From Mycolicibacterium xanthum (lineage in GTDB: Bacteria > Actinomycetota > Actinomycetes > Mycobacteriales > Mycobacteriaceae): a stretch of DNA of 64,000 bases. Both the position numbers and the translations under genes were made by a program. The stretch's first letter is position 1. Each line of letters starts with the position of its first letter. The notes below the pieces were generated by a model. The model saw only the letters and a program-made list of their open reading frames with translations, made no database searches and was not told the DNA's origin. Shown here piece after piece: positions 8,729 to 17,759 of this stretch. Where the stretch lies: the NCBI RefSeq assembly GCF_019710635.1, contig NZ_JAIFZS010000001.1, positions 372,001 through 436,000 on the forward strand. The letters are read 5' to 3'.

Positions 8729-9607
8729 GTGCAGTTCTGGTCAGGCACGGCGTTCATGAACACCACCGACGCGCTGGCGGTCGCGCGACTGCTCGACGAG
8801 GCCGGGTTCGACGGGATGGTGACCTCCGATCACATGATCTATCCCCGGCATCTGCAGTCTCCCTACCCGGACTCGACCAGCGGTACGCCGCCGTGGCCGC
8901 CCGAGACGCCGTGGCCGGACGCCTGGGTGCTGACCGGGGCGATGGCCGCGGTCACCGAGCGGCTGCGGTTTTCCAACGCGGTGTACATCGCGCCCGCCCG
9001 TCCGCTGCTCGAGGTGGCCAAGCAGATCGCCACCGCATCGGTGATCTCCGGCGGCCGGGTCTCGCTCGCCGCGGGGGTGGGCTGGATGCGTGAGGAGTAC
9101 GCGCTGATGGGCCAGGACTTCGGTACCCGCGGCAAGCGCCTCGACGAGATGATCCCCGCGTTGCGGACGCTGTGGCAGGGCGGCTGGGTGTCCTGGCACG
9201 GTGAGTACTACCAGGTGCCGGAGATGATGATCGAACCGCACCCGCCGGGGCCGGTGCCCATCCTGGTCGGCGGCGAGTCCGACACCGCACTGCGCCGCGC
9301 CGCCCGGATGTGTGACGGCTGGGTCGGCTACGCCTACCGCTGGGACGAGGCGGTGGGCTACGCCCGCCGGCTCACCGAGTTGCGGCGGGAGTACGGCCGC
9401 GCCGACGAGCCGTTCGAGATCCTGTTGGCGTTGATGGAACCGCCCAGCGCCGAGCTGTATCTGCGCGCCGAGGAGGCCGGAATCACGTCGGTGATGTGCG
9501 CGCCGTGGATGGGCGCCGACGGGGGCGCGGCGCCCGGTGACCCCGCACGATTCCGCGGCCCGATCGAGCACTTCGCCGAATCCGTGATCGCCAAGGTCCG
9601 GGCGTGA
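8729..9607 (+). CDS. LLM-class (F420-type) flavin oxidoreductase
   Basis: The 292-residue protein is a luciferase-like monooxygenase family member of the TIM-barrel type that in mycobacteria usually uses coenzyme F420. Typical features are RLLDEAGFDGMVTSDH near the start, the ISGGRVSLAAGVGWMREEY strand-turn and PVPILVGGESDTALRRAAR. The substrate is unknown. The GTG at 8729 is preferred over the GTG at 8711 because a strong GAGAGGGAGGG ribosome-binding site sits just before it. About 70 bp separate it from the downstream PuuE-like gene on the same strand. Confidence 0.85.
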   Translation: MQFWSGTAFMNTTDALAVARLLDEAGFDGMVTSDHMIYPRHLQSPYPDSTSGTPPWPPETPWPDAWVLTGAMAAVTERLRFSNAVYIAPARPLLEVAKQIATASVISGGRVSLAAGVGWMREEYALMGQDFGTRGKRLDEMIPALRTLWQGGWVSWHGEYYQVPEMMIEPHPPGPVPILVGGESDTALRRAARMCDGWVGYAYRWDEAVGYARRLTELRREYGRADEPFEILLALMEPPSAELYLRAEEAGITSVMCAPWMGADGGAAPGDPARFRGPIEHFAESVIAKVRA

Positions 9608-9677
9608 TGCTCGATGCGGTGAGCCTGGAAGTCCCGGCCGGCCGACGGGCCGGGGGCAGTCCTGCCAGAATGCCTGC

Positions 9678-10598
9678 ATGACCCTGGGCAATCCCGAGAG
9701 CTACCCGCGGGACATGGTCGGTTACGGCCCGCACCCGCCTCACCCGAAGTGGCCGGGGGGCGCCAAGATCGCGGTGCAGTTCGTGCTCAACTACGAAGAG
9801 GGCGCCGAGAACAACGTGCTGCACGGCGATCCGGCGTCGGAGACGTTCCTGTCGGAAATCATTGCCGCGCAGCCGTTCCCGAACCGCCACATGAGCATGG
9901 AGTCGCTGTACGAATACGGCTCGCGGGCCGGGCTGTGGCGGGTGTTGCGGGCGTTCGACCGGCGTGGTCTGCCGCTGACGATCTTCGGGGTGGCGATGGC
10001 GCTGGCCCGTAACCCCGAGGCGGTGGCGGCGTTTCGGGAGCGCGGAGACGAGATCGCCTGCCACGGGCTGCGCTGGATCAGCTACCAGCTGATCGAGCCC
10101 GAGGTGGAGCGGGCCCACCTCGCCGAGGCGGTCGAGGTGATGACCGAGGTGACCGGGGCGGCCCCGCTGGGCTGGTACACCGGCCGCGACTCGCCGCAGA
10201 CCAGGCGACTGCTGGTCGAACACGGCGGTTTCCTCTACGATTCGGACTCCTACGCCGATGACCTGCCGTACTGGACGCAGGTGGCCGGGACCGACCATCT
10301 GGTGGTGCCCTACACGCTGGACACCAACGACATGCGCTTCGCCATCGCCGGCGGCTTCCCCAGCGGCGACGAGTTCTTCACCCACCTGCGCGACGCGTTC
10401 GACGTCCTCTACGCCGAGGGGCAGGCGGGCTCGCCCAAGATGCTCTCGATCGGCCTGCACTGCCGGCTGGCGGGCCGCCCGGCGCGGACCGCGGCCCTGG
10501 AACGCTTCCTCGATCACGTGCAGTCGCATGACGACGTATGGGTGGCGCGCCGGGTCGACATCGCCCGGCACTGGATCGAGCAGTTCCCGCCGGGCTGA
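9678..10598 (+). CDS. puuE: PuuE-like allantoinase / polysaccharide-deacetylase family protein
   Basis: The 306-residue protein matches the cofactor-independent allantoinase (PuuE, putative urate catabolism) group of the polysaccharide-deacetylase fold. Recognisable parts are NPESYPRDMVGYGPHPPHPKW at the N-terminus, VQFVLNYEEGAENN, FDRRGLPLTIFGVAMAL, GDEIACHGLRWI and LSIGLHCRLAGRP. It would hydrolyse allantoin or a related cyclic amide in purine catabolism; no other purine-degradation gene is visible nearby, so the substrate is inferred. It ends about 80 bp from the convergent fasciclin gene, with a hairpin between them. Confidence 0.8.
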   Translation: MTLGNPESYPRDMVGYGPHPPHPKWPGGAKIAVQFVLNYEEGAENNVLHGDPASETFLSEIIAAQPFPNRHMSMESLYEYGSRAGLWRVLRAFDRRGLPLTIFGVAMALARNPEAVAAFRERGDEIACHGLRWISYQLIEPEVERAHLAEAVEVMTEVTGAAPLGWYTGRDSPQTRRLLVEHGGFLYDSDSYADDLPYWTQVAGTDHLVVPYTLDTNDMRFAIAGGFPSGDEFFTHLRDAFDVLYAEGQAGSPKMLSIGLHCRLAGRPARTAALERFLDHVQSHDDVWVARRVDIARHWIEQFPPG

Positions 10599-10631
10599 CG
10601 CCGCACCGGGAGACCGCGACCCGGCCGGCAG

Positions 10632-10671
10632 ACCGGGGAGGATCCCCCGCACGCGGCGAGGGATCCCCGGT
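10632..10671. terminator. Candidate bidirectional hairpin terminator
   Basis: ACCGGGGA at 10632-10639 pairs with TCCCCGGT at 10664-10671, and GGATCC sequences inside can extend the structure. It lies between the convergent PuuE-like and fasciclin genes. There is no U-tract, as is common for mycobacterial hairpins, so termination is inferred from position and structure only. Confidence 0.4.
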
Positions 10672-10677
10672 TCCGGG

Positions 10678-11259
10678 TCACGCCGGCGGCATCAGCACCG
10701 TGTCGATCAGATACACCGTCGCGTTGGCCGTCTGCACTCCGCCGCAGACCACCGACGCGTCGTTGACCTTCAGCTCGTTCGGGTGCCCGGTGACCACGAC
10801 GTCGCCGCCCTGCACGGTCGTGTGGGTGCCGACCACCTGGTCCGGCGTCGCCCGGCCCGGCACGACATGGTAGGTCAGGATGCTGGTCAGCAGTGGAGCG
10901 TCCGTCGTGAGCTTCTCGATAGTGGCCGGGTCGATCTTGGCGAACGCGGCGTCGGTCGGCGCGAACACGGTGAACTCGCCGCCGTCGAGCGTCTCGACGA
11001 GATTGACCTGCGGATTGAGTTGTCCGGAAACGGCTTTCGTCAGTGTGGTCAGCAGCGGGTTGTTCGCGGCGGCGACCGTCAGCGGGGCGACGGCCATGCC
11101 CTGTACCGATCCGGGGCCGTCGGGAACCTGCTCGACGTATGCTGCGCACCCGGGCCCCATGGGCTGAGCGGCGGCCGGTGTCGCGGTGCTCAGCGCCAGC
11201 CCGACCGCGGTGGCCGCGGCAAAACCCGTTGCGGCCCAGGTTCGTTTGTTCATCGGCAT
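10678..11259 (-). CDS. Secreted fasciclin-domain protein, MPT70-like
   Basis: The precursor of 193 residues has a basic start, a hydrophobic core and a cleavable signal peptide ending near ATPAAA-Q (about residue 31). One fasciclin (FAS1) domain follows, with [13 protein letters not shown] and the ILTYHVVPG block. Two cysteines, in GPGCAAY and VVCGG, could form the disulfide known in MPT70. MPT70/MPT83 proteins are secreted or surface adhesin-like antigens, expressed under SigK in the M. tuberculosis complex. The ATG at 11259 is chosen because GGAG lies 9 bp upstream. It sits directly downstream of the lipoprotein paralogue, as in the recalled Rv2873-Rv2875 locus. Confidence 0.88.
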   Translation of the reverse strand: MPMNKRTWAATGFAAATAVGLALSTATPAAAQPMGPGCAAYVEQVPDGPGSVQGMAVAPLTVAAANNPLLTTLTKAVSGQLNPQVNLVETLDGGEFTVFAPTDAAFAKIDPATIEKLTTDAPLLTSILTYHVVPGRATPDQVVGTHTTVQGGDVVVTGHPNELKVNDASVVCGGVQTANATVYLIDTVLMPPA

Positions 11260-11444
11260 GATGTCGATCTCCTTTTCCGGTGACGTCCTACACCTGTGCT
11301 TCGGGGCCGAGCTCTGCTCGGATGGGGTGTCGGACAAAATGTTTGCGATTCGCGTTGGCGAGGCATTCGCTCCGGCCCCCGGTGCCCCGGGCATCCCCGA
11401 CACGTCGCAGCGTGCCGGGGATGGCGTTGCCCGGGCCGCCCAGA

Positions 11445-12125
11445 TCAGCTCGCCGGCGGCATCAGCACCGTGTCGATCATGTAGACCGTCGCGTTGGCCG
11501 TTTTGACCCCTCCGCAGACCAGGCCGGCATCGTTGACCCTGAGGTCATCGCCGGCGCCCGTCACGGTGACCGTGGCACCCTGCACCGTCTCGTGGTCGCC
11601 GGCGACCGCATCCGGTGCGGCCTGGCCGGGCACCACGTGATAGGTCAGGATGCCGGTGAGCAGCTCCGAGTCCGTCTTGAGGGTTTCGACCGTCGCCGGA
11701 TCGAGCTTGCCGAACGCGTCGTCGGTCGGCGCGAACACGGTGAACTCGCCACCGTCGAGCGTCGCGGTGAGGTCGACGTCCGGGTTCAGCTGACCCGAGA
11801 GCGCCTGGGTGAGCGTGGTCAGCATCGGGTTGTTCGACGCCGCGACCGTCACCGGTTCGGCGGCCATATCCTGCACCGAACCGGGTCCCGAGGGCACCTG
11901 CTCGGCGTAGGCGGCGCAGCCCGATCCGATGAGCCCTGCGGCCGGATCTGCCACCGCGCTGGTGGCAGGGGTGGACTCGGCGGTGCCGGTGGTCGCCTCG
12001 GCCGACGACGTGGTGGTCGTCCCGGAGGATTCGGTGGAGCTGTCGCCCGAGCAGGCGGCGGCCCCGAAGATCGCAACAGCGGCCAGACCCGCCACGGCCG
12101 CGGACTTTTTGTGAACTGTGGTCAT
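11445..12125 (-). CDS. Fasciclin-domain lipoprotein, MPT83-like
   Basis: This precursor of 226 residues begins [13 protein letters not shown] and has a lipobox ending GAAAC with Cys25, so the mature protein should be lipid-anchored to the cell surface. A Ser/Thr/Ala-rich linker (about residues 27-62), likely O-glycosylated by analogy with MPT83, leads into one FAS1 domain with [12 protein letters not shown] and ILTYHVVPG. Domain and Cys positions closely match the neighbouring secreted paralogue, so the two arose by duplication. GGGATGGGAAG precedes the ATG at 12125. It is divergent from dxr. Confidence 0.9.
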   Translation of the reverse strand: MTTVHKKSAAVAGLAAVAIFGAAACSGDSSTESSGTTTTSSAEATTGTAESTPATSAVADPAAGLIGSGCAAYAEQVPSGPGSVQDMAAEPVTVAASNNPMLTTLTQALSGQLNPDVDLTATLDGGEFTVFAPTDDAFGKLDPATVETLKTDSELLTGILTYHVVPGQAAPDAVAGDHETVQGATVTVTGAGDDLRVNDAGLVCGGVKTANATVYMIDTVLMPPAS

Positions 12126-12302
12126 CGCTTCCCATCCCGTCGCGGACGGGCTCCGGTGCCCGTCCTGTGTTGACACCCGGGATTCATCGCCGCGGCGCCG
12201 CCGGATGGGTCCCGGACCGATCCGTCACATTCGCGTCACTTTTGCTCGGTCCACCCGGGTGCGGGGTGCCGGCCCCGCTCGCACGCACGGCACAATGAAC
12301 CG

Positions 12303-13502
12303 GTGACACCACACGGCGACACGCAGCAGCAGGGCCGCCTACGCGTGCTGCTCCTGGGCAGCACGGGATCGATCGGCACCCAGGCCCTCGACGTGATCGC
12401 CGCCAACCCCGACCGCTTCGAGGTGGTCGGGCTGGCCGCCGGCGGCGGCAACCCGGACCTGCTGGCGCGCCAGCGCAGCCAGACCGGGGTGACCAACATC
12501 GCCGTCGCCGACGAGACCGCCGCGGATCTGGTCGGCGACGTGCCCTACAGCGGGCCGGCCGCGGTGACCCGGCTGATCGGGGACACCGCCGCGGGGCCCG
12601 GGGTCGACGTGGTGCTCAACGCGCTGGTCGGGGCCCTCGGGCTGGAGCCGACGCTGGCCGCACTGGCCACCGGTGCCCGACTCGCGCTGGCCAACAAGGA
12701 GTCGCTGGTCGCCGGCGGGCCGCTGGTGCTGCGGGCCGCCGCGCCCGGCCAGATCGTGCCCGTCGACTCCGAGCACTCCGCGCTGGCGCAGTGCCTCCGT
12801 GGCGGCGCCGCCGACGAGGTCGCCAGGCTGGTGCTCACCGCCTCCGGCGGGCCGTTTCGCGGCTGGAGCGCCGATCGGCTCGAGGACGTCACCCCTGCCC
12901 AGGCCGCCGCGCACCCGACCTGGTCGATGGGGCCGATGAACACGCTGAACTCGGCGTCGCTGGTCAACAAGGGCCTCGAGCTGATCGAGACCCATCTGCT
13001 GTTCGGGGTCGACTACGACCGCATCGACGTCGTCGTACACCCCCAGTCGATCGTGCACTCGATGGTGACGTTCACCGACGGATCGACGCTGGCGCAGGCC
13101 AGCCCACCGGACATGAAGCTGCCGATCGCGCTGGCGCTGGGCTGGCCGGCGCGGGTCGCCGGTGCCGCACCGGCGTGCGATTTCAGCACGGCGGCGTCCT
13201 GGGAGTTCGAGCCGCTCGACGACGACGTGTTCCCCGCGGTGCGACTGGCCCGCGACGCCGGCCGGGGCGGTGGCTGCCTGACCGCGGTGTACAACGCGGC
13301 CAACGAGGAGGCGGCGGCGGCCTTCCTGGACGGCCGGATCAGGTTCCCGGCGATCGTGCGGACCGTCGAGCAGGTCCTGCGCGCTGCCGACCAGTGGGCC
13401 GCCGAACCCGCTACCGTGGAGGAGGTACTGGCCGCCCAGGACTGGGCCCGCGACCGGGCCCGGAGTGCGGTCGCGCGGGAAACCGCAGCTAGCAGTCGGT
13501 AG
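12303..13502 (+). CDS. dxr: 1-deoxy-D-xylulose 5-phosphate reductoisomerase
   Basis: Dxr (IspC) converts 1-deoxy-D-xylulose 5-phosphate to 2-C-methyl-D-erythritol 4-phosphate with NADPH and a divalent metal, the committed step of the MEP isoprenoid pathway in the cytosol. The 399-residue product has the NADPH motif GSTGSIG at 19-25, the metal/substrate region VDSEHSAL and the [10 protein letters not shown] loop that closes over the substrate and fosmidomycin. A GTG start is used. The gene is followed by rip1 and then ispG, the conserved mycobacterial order. Confidence 0.97.
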   Translation: MTPHGDTQQQGRLRVLLLGSTGSIGTQALDVIAANPDRFEVVGLAAGGGNPDLLARQRSQTGVTNIAVADETAADLVGDVPYSGPAAVTRLIGDTAAGPGVDVVLNALVGALGLEPTLAALATGARLALANKESLVAGGPLVLRAAAPGQIVPVDSEHSALAQCLRGGAADEVARLVLTASGGPFRGWSADRLEDVTPAQAAAHPTWSMGPMNTLNSASLVNKGLELIETHLLFGVDYDRIDVVVHPQSIVHSMVTFTDGSTLAQASPPDMKLPIALALGWPARVAGAAPACDFSTAASWEFEPLDDDVFPAVRLARDAGRGGGCLTAVYNAANEEAAAAFLDGRIRFPAIVRTVEQVLRAADQWAAEPATVEEVLAAQDWARDRARSAVARETAASSR

Positions 13503-13535
13503 TAGAAGGACCTGAAAGGGAGAGCTGGCCAGCCC

Positions 13536-14774
13536 ATGATGTTCGTGATCGGCATCGTGCTCTTCGCACTCGCCATCCTGTTGTCGGTGGCGCTGCACGA
13601 GTGCGGGCACATGTGGGTGGCGCGGGCCACCGGCATGAAGGTGCGCCGCTACTTCGTCGGCTTCGGTCCCACGCTGTGGTCGACCCGCCGGCCCAACCGG
13701 CTCGGGGAGACGGAGTACGGCGTCAAGGCGATCCCGCTGGGCGGTTTCTGCGACATCGCCGGGATGACGTCGGTCGACGAGATCGCCCCGGAGGACGAGC
13801 GGTACGCGATGTACCGGCAGAAGACCTGGAAACGGGTCGCGGTGCTGGCCGCCGGGCCCGGGATGAACTTCGTCATCGGATTGGTGCTGCTCTACGCCAT
13901 CGCGGTGGTGTGGGGCCTGCCCAACCTGCACCAGCCGACCAACGCCATGGTGGGGGAGACCTCCTGTGTGAAATCCGAGGTGACCAAGGGCAGCCTGGGC
14001 GACTGCATCGCCCCGAGCCCGGCCGCCGCGGCCGGGATCCAGGCCGGCGACGTCGTCGTCAAGGTCGGCGACACCCCGGTCGCGAACTTCGACGAGCTGG
14101 TCGCCGCGGTGCGCCCGCTGGACGGTCCGACGCCGGTCACCGTGCAGCGCGAGGAGGCGGGCCAGACCCGGGAGTTCACCACCACGGTCGATGTCACGCC
14201 CAGCCAGCGCTTCGTGGCCGGTGCCGACGGCGCCGGACCGGCGCCCACCGACGTCGGCACCATCGGTGTCACCGCGGCCAGCTTCGGGCCCACGCAGTAC
14301 AACCCGCTTTCGGCGGTGCCCGGGACGGTCGCGTTCACCGGCGACCTGGCCGTGGAACTCGGCAAGTCACTGGCGAAGATCCCCACCAAGGTCGGCGCAC
14401 TGGTGCATTCCATCGGCGGCGGCGAGCGTGACCCGGAGACGCCGATCAGCGTCGTCGGCGCCAGCATCATCGGCGGCGACACCGTCGACGCCGGTCTGTG
14501 GGTGGCGTTCTGGTTCTTCCTGGCCCAACTGAACTTCGTGCTCGGCGCGATCAACCTGATCCCGCTGCTGCCGTTCGACGGCGGTCACATAGCGATCGCC
14601 GTGTTCGAGAAGGTCCGCAACATGTTCCGCTCGGCGCGCGGCAGGGTGGCCGCCGCCCCGGTCAACTACCTCAAGCTGCTGCCCGCCACCTACGTGGTGT
14701 TTGCACTGGTGGCCGGGTACATGCTGCTGACCGTGACCGCCGACCTGGTCAACCCGATCAGGTTGTTCCAGTAG
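13536..14774 (+). CDS. rip1: Rip1 site-2 intramembrane zinc metalloprotease
   Basis: The 412-residue protein is the M50-family site-2 protease orthologous to M. tuberculosis Rv2869c. The zinc motif HExxH is HECGH at residues 21-25 inside the first transmembrane helix, and the third ligand lies in LLPFDGGH near residue 348. A periplasmic PDZ domain spans about residues 150-210 ([19 protein letters not shown]). Rip1 cleaves transmembrane anti-sigma factors and controls envelope composition and stress responses; that role is known from M. tuberculosis, not shown here. It lies 33 bp after dxr and 16 bp before ispG, so the three are probably one operon. Confidence 0.95.
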   Translation: MMFVIGIVLFALAILLSVALHECGHMWVARATGMKVRRYFVGFGPTLWSTRRPNRLGETEYGVKAIPLGGFCDIAGMTSVDEIAPEDERYAMYRQKTWKRVAVLAAGPGMNFVIGLVLLYAIAVVWGLPNLHQPTNAMVGETSCVKSEVTKGSLGDCIAPSPAAAAGIQAGDVVVKVGDTPVANFDELVAAVRPLDGPTPVTVQREEAGQTREFTTTVDVTPSQRFVAGADGAGPAPTDVGTIGVTAASFGPTQYNPLSAVPGTVAFTGDLAVELGKSLAKIPTKVGALVHSIGGGERDPETPISVVGASIIGGDTVDAGLWVAFWFFLAQLNFVLGAINLIPLLPFDGGHIAIAVFEKVRNMFRSARGRVAAAPVNYLKLLPATYVVFALVAGYMLLTVTADLVNPIRLFQ

Positions 14775-14790
14775 CACCCTAGGGAGACAC

Positions 14791-15969
14791 GTGACCTCGA
14801 TCGGTCTGGGGATGCCCGCAGTATCCTCGAACGCGCCGCCGCCCGTACTGGCACCCCGCCGCAAGACCCGCCAGCTGATGGTGCGCGACGTCGGGGTGGG
14901 CAGCGACCACCCGATCTCCGTGCAGTCCATGTGCACCACCAAGACCCACGACATCAACGCGACGCTGCAACAGATCGCCGAGCTGACCGCGTCGGGCTGC
15001 GACATCGTGCGGGTGGCCTGCCCGCGCCAGGAGGACGCCGACGCGCTGCCGGCCATCGCGGCGAAGTCGAAGATCCCGGTGATCGCCGACATCCACTTCC
15101 AGCCCAAGTACATCTTCGCCGCGATCGACGCCGGCTGCGCCGCGGTCCGGGTGAATCCCGGCAACATCAAGGAGTTCGACGGCCGGGTCGCCGAGGTCGC
15201 CAAGGCCGCCGGGGACGCCGGCATCCCGATCCGGATCGGCGTCAACGCGGGGTCGCTCGACAAGCGGTTCATGGACAAGTACGGCAAGGCCACCCCCGAG
15301 GCGCTGGTGGAGTCGGCGCTGTGGGAGGCCTCGCTGTTCGAGGAGCACGGCTTCGGCAACATCAAGATCAGCGTCAAGCACAACGACCCGGTCGTCATGG
15401 TGGCGGCCTACGAGCAACTCGCCGCGCAGTGCGACTACCCGCTGCACCTCGGCGTGACCGAGGCGGGCCCGGCGTTCCAGGGCACCATCAAGTCGGCCGT
15501 CGCGTTCGGCGCGCTGCTGTCCAAGGGAATCGGCGACACCATCCGGGTCTCGCTGTCGGCGCCGCCGGCCGAGGAGGTCAAGGTCGGCAACCAGATCCTG
15601 GAGTCGCTCAACCTGCGCCCGCGCTCGCTGGAGATCGTCTCGTGCCCGTCCTGCGGGCGGGCCCAGGTGGACGTCTACACGCTGGCCAACGAGGTGACCG
15701 CAGGTCTGGAGGGCATGGAGGTGCCGCTGCGGGTCGCGGTGATGGGCTGCGTCGTCAACGGGCCCGGCGAGGCCCGCGAGGCCGACCTCGGGGTGGCCTC
15801 GGGCAACGGCAAGGGGCAGATCTTCGTGAAGGGCGAGGTCATCAAGACCGTCCCCGAGGCGCTCATCGTCGAGACGCTGATCGAGGAGGCCATGCGCCTG
15901 GCCGCCGAAATGGACACGGCGCGAGGTTCGGATGATGCCAGCGGTTCGCCTATTGTGACCGTAAGCTAG
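14791..15969 (+). CDS. ispG: 4-hydroxy-3-methylbut-2-enyl diphosphate synthase
   Basis: IspG (GcpE) is a [4Fe-4S] enzyme that reductively opens methylerythritol cyclodiphosphate to HMBPP, the next-to-last MEP step. The 392-residue protein carries the three cluster cysteines in SCPSCGRAQ (Cys285 and Cys288) and [12 protein letters not shown] (Cys320). The N-terminal TIM barrel has the diagnostic [18 protein letters not shown] and [11 protein letters not shown]. The GTG start at 14791 has AGGGAGAC just upstream. Co-location with dxr places two pathway enzymes around the Rip1 protease gene. Confidence 0.97.
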   Translation: MTSIGLGMPAVSSNAPPPVLAPRRKTRQLMVRDVGVGSDHPISVQSMCTTKTHDINATLQQIAELTASGCDIVRVACPRQEDADALPAIAAKSKIPVIADIHFQPKYIFAAIDAGCAAVRVNPGNIKEFDGRVAEVAKAAGDAGIPIRIGVNAGSLDKRFMDKYGKATPEALVESALWEASLFEEHGFGNIKISVKHNDPVVMVAAYEQLAAQCDYPLHLGVTEAGPAFQGTIKSAVAFGALLSKGIGDTIRVSLSAPPAEEVKVGNQILESLNLRPRSLEIVSCPSCGRAQVDVYTLANEVTAGLEGMEVPLRVAVMGCVVNGPGEAREADLGVASGNGKGQIFVKGEVIKTVPEALIVETLIEEAMRLAAEMDTARGSDDASGSPIVTVS

Positions 15970-16026
15970 GACTCGGCCCCCGGGCGTTGCCGGTCGGCTG
16001 CTCAGGGTTTCGCAGAAAGAGTCCAG

Positions 16027-16890
16027 ATGTCGGCTCCTCCACTGTTCCGGCTCGTCGACGAGCGACGGGTGTCGGTGGTCCGAGACAGCCGTGACATGGC
16101 CGCTGTCCGACAGGTTCTCGACGACGATCCGGTCGCATCCTGCATGGTCGCCTCCCGCGTCGCCGAACACGGCATCGAGCCGTCCGCGATCGGCGGCGAG
16201 CTGTGGACCCGTCGCCGCGCCGACGAATCCCTGTGTTACGCCGGCGCCAACCTGATCCCGCTGCGCGGCGGGCTGGGCGACCTGAATGCGTTCGCCGACA
16301 AGGCGATGAGCTCGGCGCGCCGGTGTTCGTCGCTGGTCGGCCGCGCCGAGCTGGTGCTGCCGATGTGGCAACGCCTCGAGCATGTCTGGGGCCCGGCCCG
16401 CGACGTGCGCGCCGACCAGCCGCTGATGGCGCTGAGTACCGCGCCGGCCTGCCCGGTCGACCCCGCGGTTCGGCCGGTGCGCATCGATGAGCTCGACGCC
16501 TATCTGGTGGCGGCCATCGACATGTTCATCGGGGAGGTCGGTATCGACCCCCGCATCGGTGACGGCGGCCGTGGCTACCGGCGCCGGGTCGCCTCGCTGA
16601 TCGCCGCGGGCCGCGCCTGGGCCCGGTTCGAGCGGGGCCAGGTGGTGTTCAAGGCCGAGGTCGGGTCGCAGTCGCCGGCCGTCGGCCAGATCCAGGGCGT
16701 GTGGGTGCATCCGGACTGGCGGGGCCGGGGCCTCGGAACCGCCGGGACCGCCGCGCTGGCCGCCGCCGTGGTGGGTGGCGGGCGGATCGCGAGCCTCTAC
16801 GTCAACAGCTTCAACACCGTCGCGCGGGCGACCTACGCGCGGATCGGTTTCACCGAGATCGGGTCGTTCGCCACCGTCTTGCTCGACTGA
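16027..16890 (+). CDS. GNAT-family acetyltransferase (Rv2867c-like, DUF4081)
   Basis: The 287-residue protein has an N-terminal DUF4081-type region (VAEHGIEPSAIGGELWTRR) and a C-terminal GNAT fold. The acetyl-CoA-binding motif A is visible in QIQGVWVHPDWRGRGLGTAGTAALAA (about residues 220-245), and motif B in ASLYVNSFNTVARATYARIGF. By recalled gene order it is the counterpart of Rv2867c downstream of gcpE. The acceptor substrate is unknown. It may be co-transcribed with ispG, 57 bp upstream, and with the second GNAT gene 27 bp downstream. Confidence 0.88.
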   Translation: MSAPPLFRLVDERRVSVVRDSRDMAAVRQVLDDDPVASCMVASRVAEHGIEPSAIGGELWTRRRADESLCYAGANLIPLRGGLGDLNAFADKAMSSARRCSSLVGRAELVLPMWQRLEHVWGPARDVRADQPLMALSTAPACPVDPAVRPVRIDELDAYLVAAIDMFIGEVGIDPRIGDGGRGYRRRVASLIAAGRAWARFERGQVVFKAEVGSQSPAVGQIQGVWVHPDWRGRGLGTAGTAALAAAVVGGGRIASLYVNSFNTVARATYARIGFTEIGSFATVLLD

Positions 16891-16917
16891 GCGCCGCGGC
16901 GGCATACGCTTCACCCC

Positions 16918-17583
16918 ATGACCGAGCAGGACCCCATCGCCGAGCGCCGGGCGATCGCCGACGCGCTGGTGCACGCACTGGAACGCCGCCACGAGATCCT
17001 CGACGCCGTCGTCGACTCCGATGACTACGACGCGGCGATCGAGGCCATCGCCGACCTGCTCGACACATCGGAGGTGGCCGCCGAGGCGGTGCTGAGGCTC
17101 TCGTTCGACCGTCTCACCAAGGTGTCGCGCCGCCGCATCGCGGCGGAACTGGAGAACCTCGCCAGCCAGTCGCCGATCTTCGAGCCGGCCGACCAGACCC
17201 CGGGGCCGGCCCGCCGATTGCTGTTGCGCCCGTTCGCCGCCGTCGACGACCGCGACATCTTCGCCGCGCGCACCGACGACATCCGGCTGGCCGGCGACGG
17301 GACCGCCACGCCCGCAGGCGAACTCGGCGACGAGATCCGCGACGCGGTGGCCCGCGTCGCCGCCGAGGAAGCCGCCTGGCTGGTGGCCGAGGTCGGGCCG
17401 ACGAAGGTGGGGATGGTGTTCGGCGAGCTCGCCGGTGGCGAGGTCGACGTGCGCATCTGGATTCATCCGCAGCATCGCAAGCAGGGCTACGGGCTGGCCG
17501 CACTGCGGGCGTCGCGTTCGGAGATGGCGGCCTATTTCCCTGCCGTGCCGCTGGTGGTGCGGGCCCCCGCCGCCGGTTCCTGA
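16918..17583 (+). CDS. GNAT-like protein with a GyrA-like helical N-terminus
   Basis: This 221-residue protein has two parts. Residues about 20-82 (ILDAVVDSDDYDAAIEAIADLL, then SEVAAEAVLRLSFDRLTKVSRRRIAAEL) resemble the helical segment at the end of the type IIA topoisomerase breakage-reunion domain, where GyrA has LLD-x3-I-x2-A-x-A-IL-x-M-x-L-x-RL. The C-terminal part carries WIHPQHRKQGYGLAALRASRSEM, a GNAT acetyl-CoA loop. No topoisomerase catalytic Tyr is present. The combination suggests a protein-interaction module fused to an acetyltransferase; its function is unknown. ATG 16918 is in good spacing to the previous gene. Confidence 0.75.
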   Translation: MTEQDPIAERRAIADALVHALERRHEILDAVVDSDDYDAAIEAIADLLDTSEVAAEAVLRLSFDRLTKVSRRRIAAELENLASQSPIFEPADQTPGPARRLLLRPFAAVDDRDIFAARTDDIRLAGDGTATPAGELGDEIRDAVARVAAEEAAWLVAEVGPTKVGMVFGELAGGEVDVRIWIHPQHRKQGYGLAALRASRSEMAAYFPAVPLVVRAPAAGS

Positions 17584-17640
17584 GCGCGCCGCGGCGGCGC
17601 GACCCGGGGCCCGCCGCCGGTTCCGACCGCGACCGGGCAC

Positions 17641-17701
17641 GCCGAACCCCACGTTTTGCAGGCCGCCTCTGGAACGTCGGCTGCAAAAGGTGGGTTTCGC
17701 C
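17641..17701. repeat. Imperfect 20-bp inverted repeat
   Basis: TTTTGCAG at 17654-17661 pairs perfectly with CTGCAAAA at 17681-17688. The stem continues outward with few mismatches to about 17641 and 17701, giving roughly 20 bp arms and a 19-nt loop. It lies in the 176-bp gap between the GNAT-like gene and the penicillin-binding lipoprotein gene, both on the + strand. It may terminate the upstream unit or be a dispersed palindromic element; no second copy was noticed in this window. Confidence 0.6.
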
Positions 17702-17759
17702 GTCGCCGGTCGGTGCGCCTGCGCCGAAATCCGATCGTTATTTCTTAACATTTGCCTCA

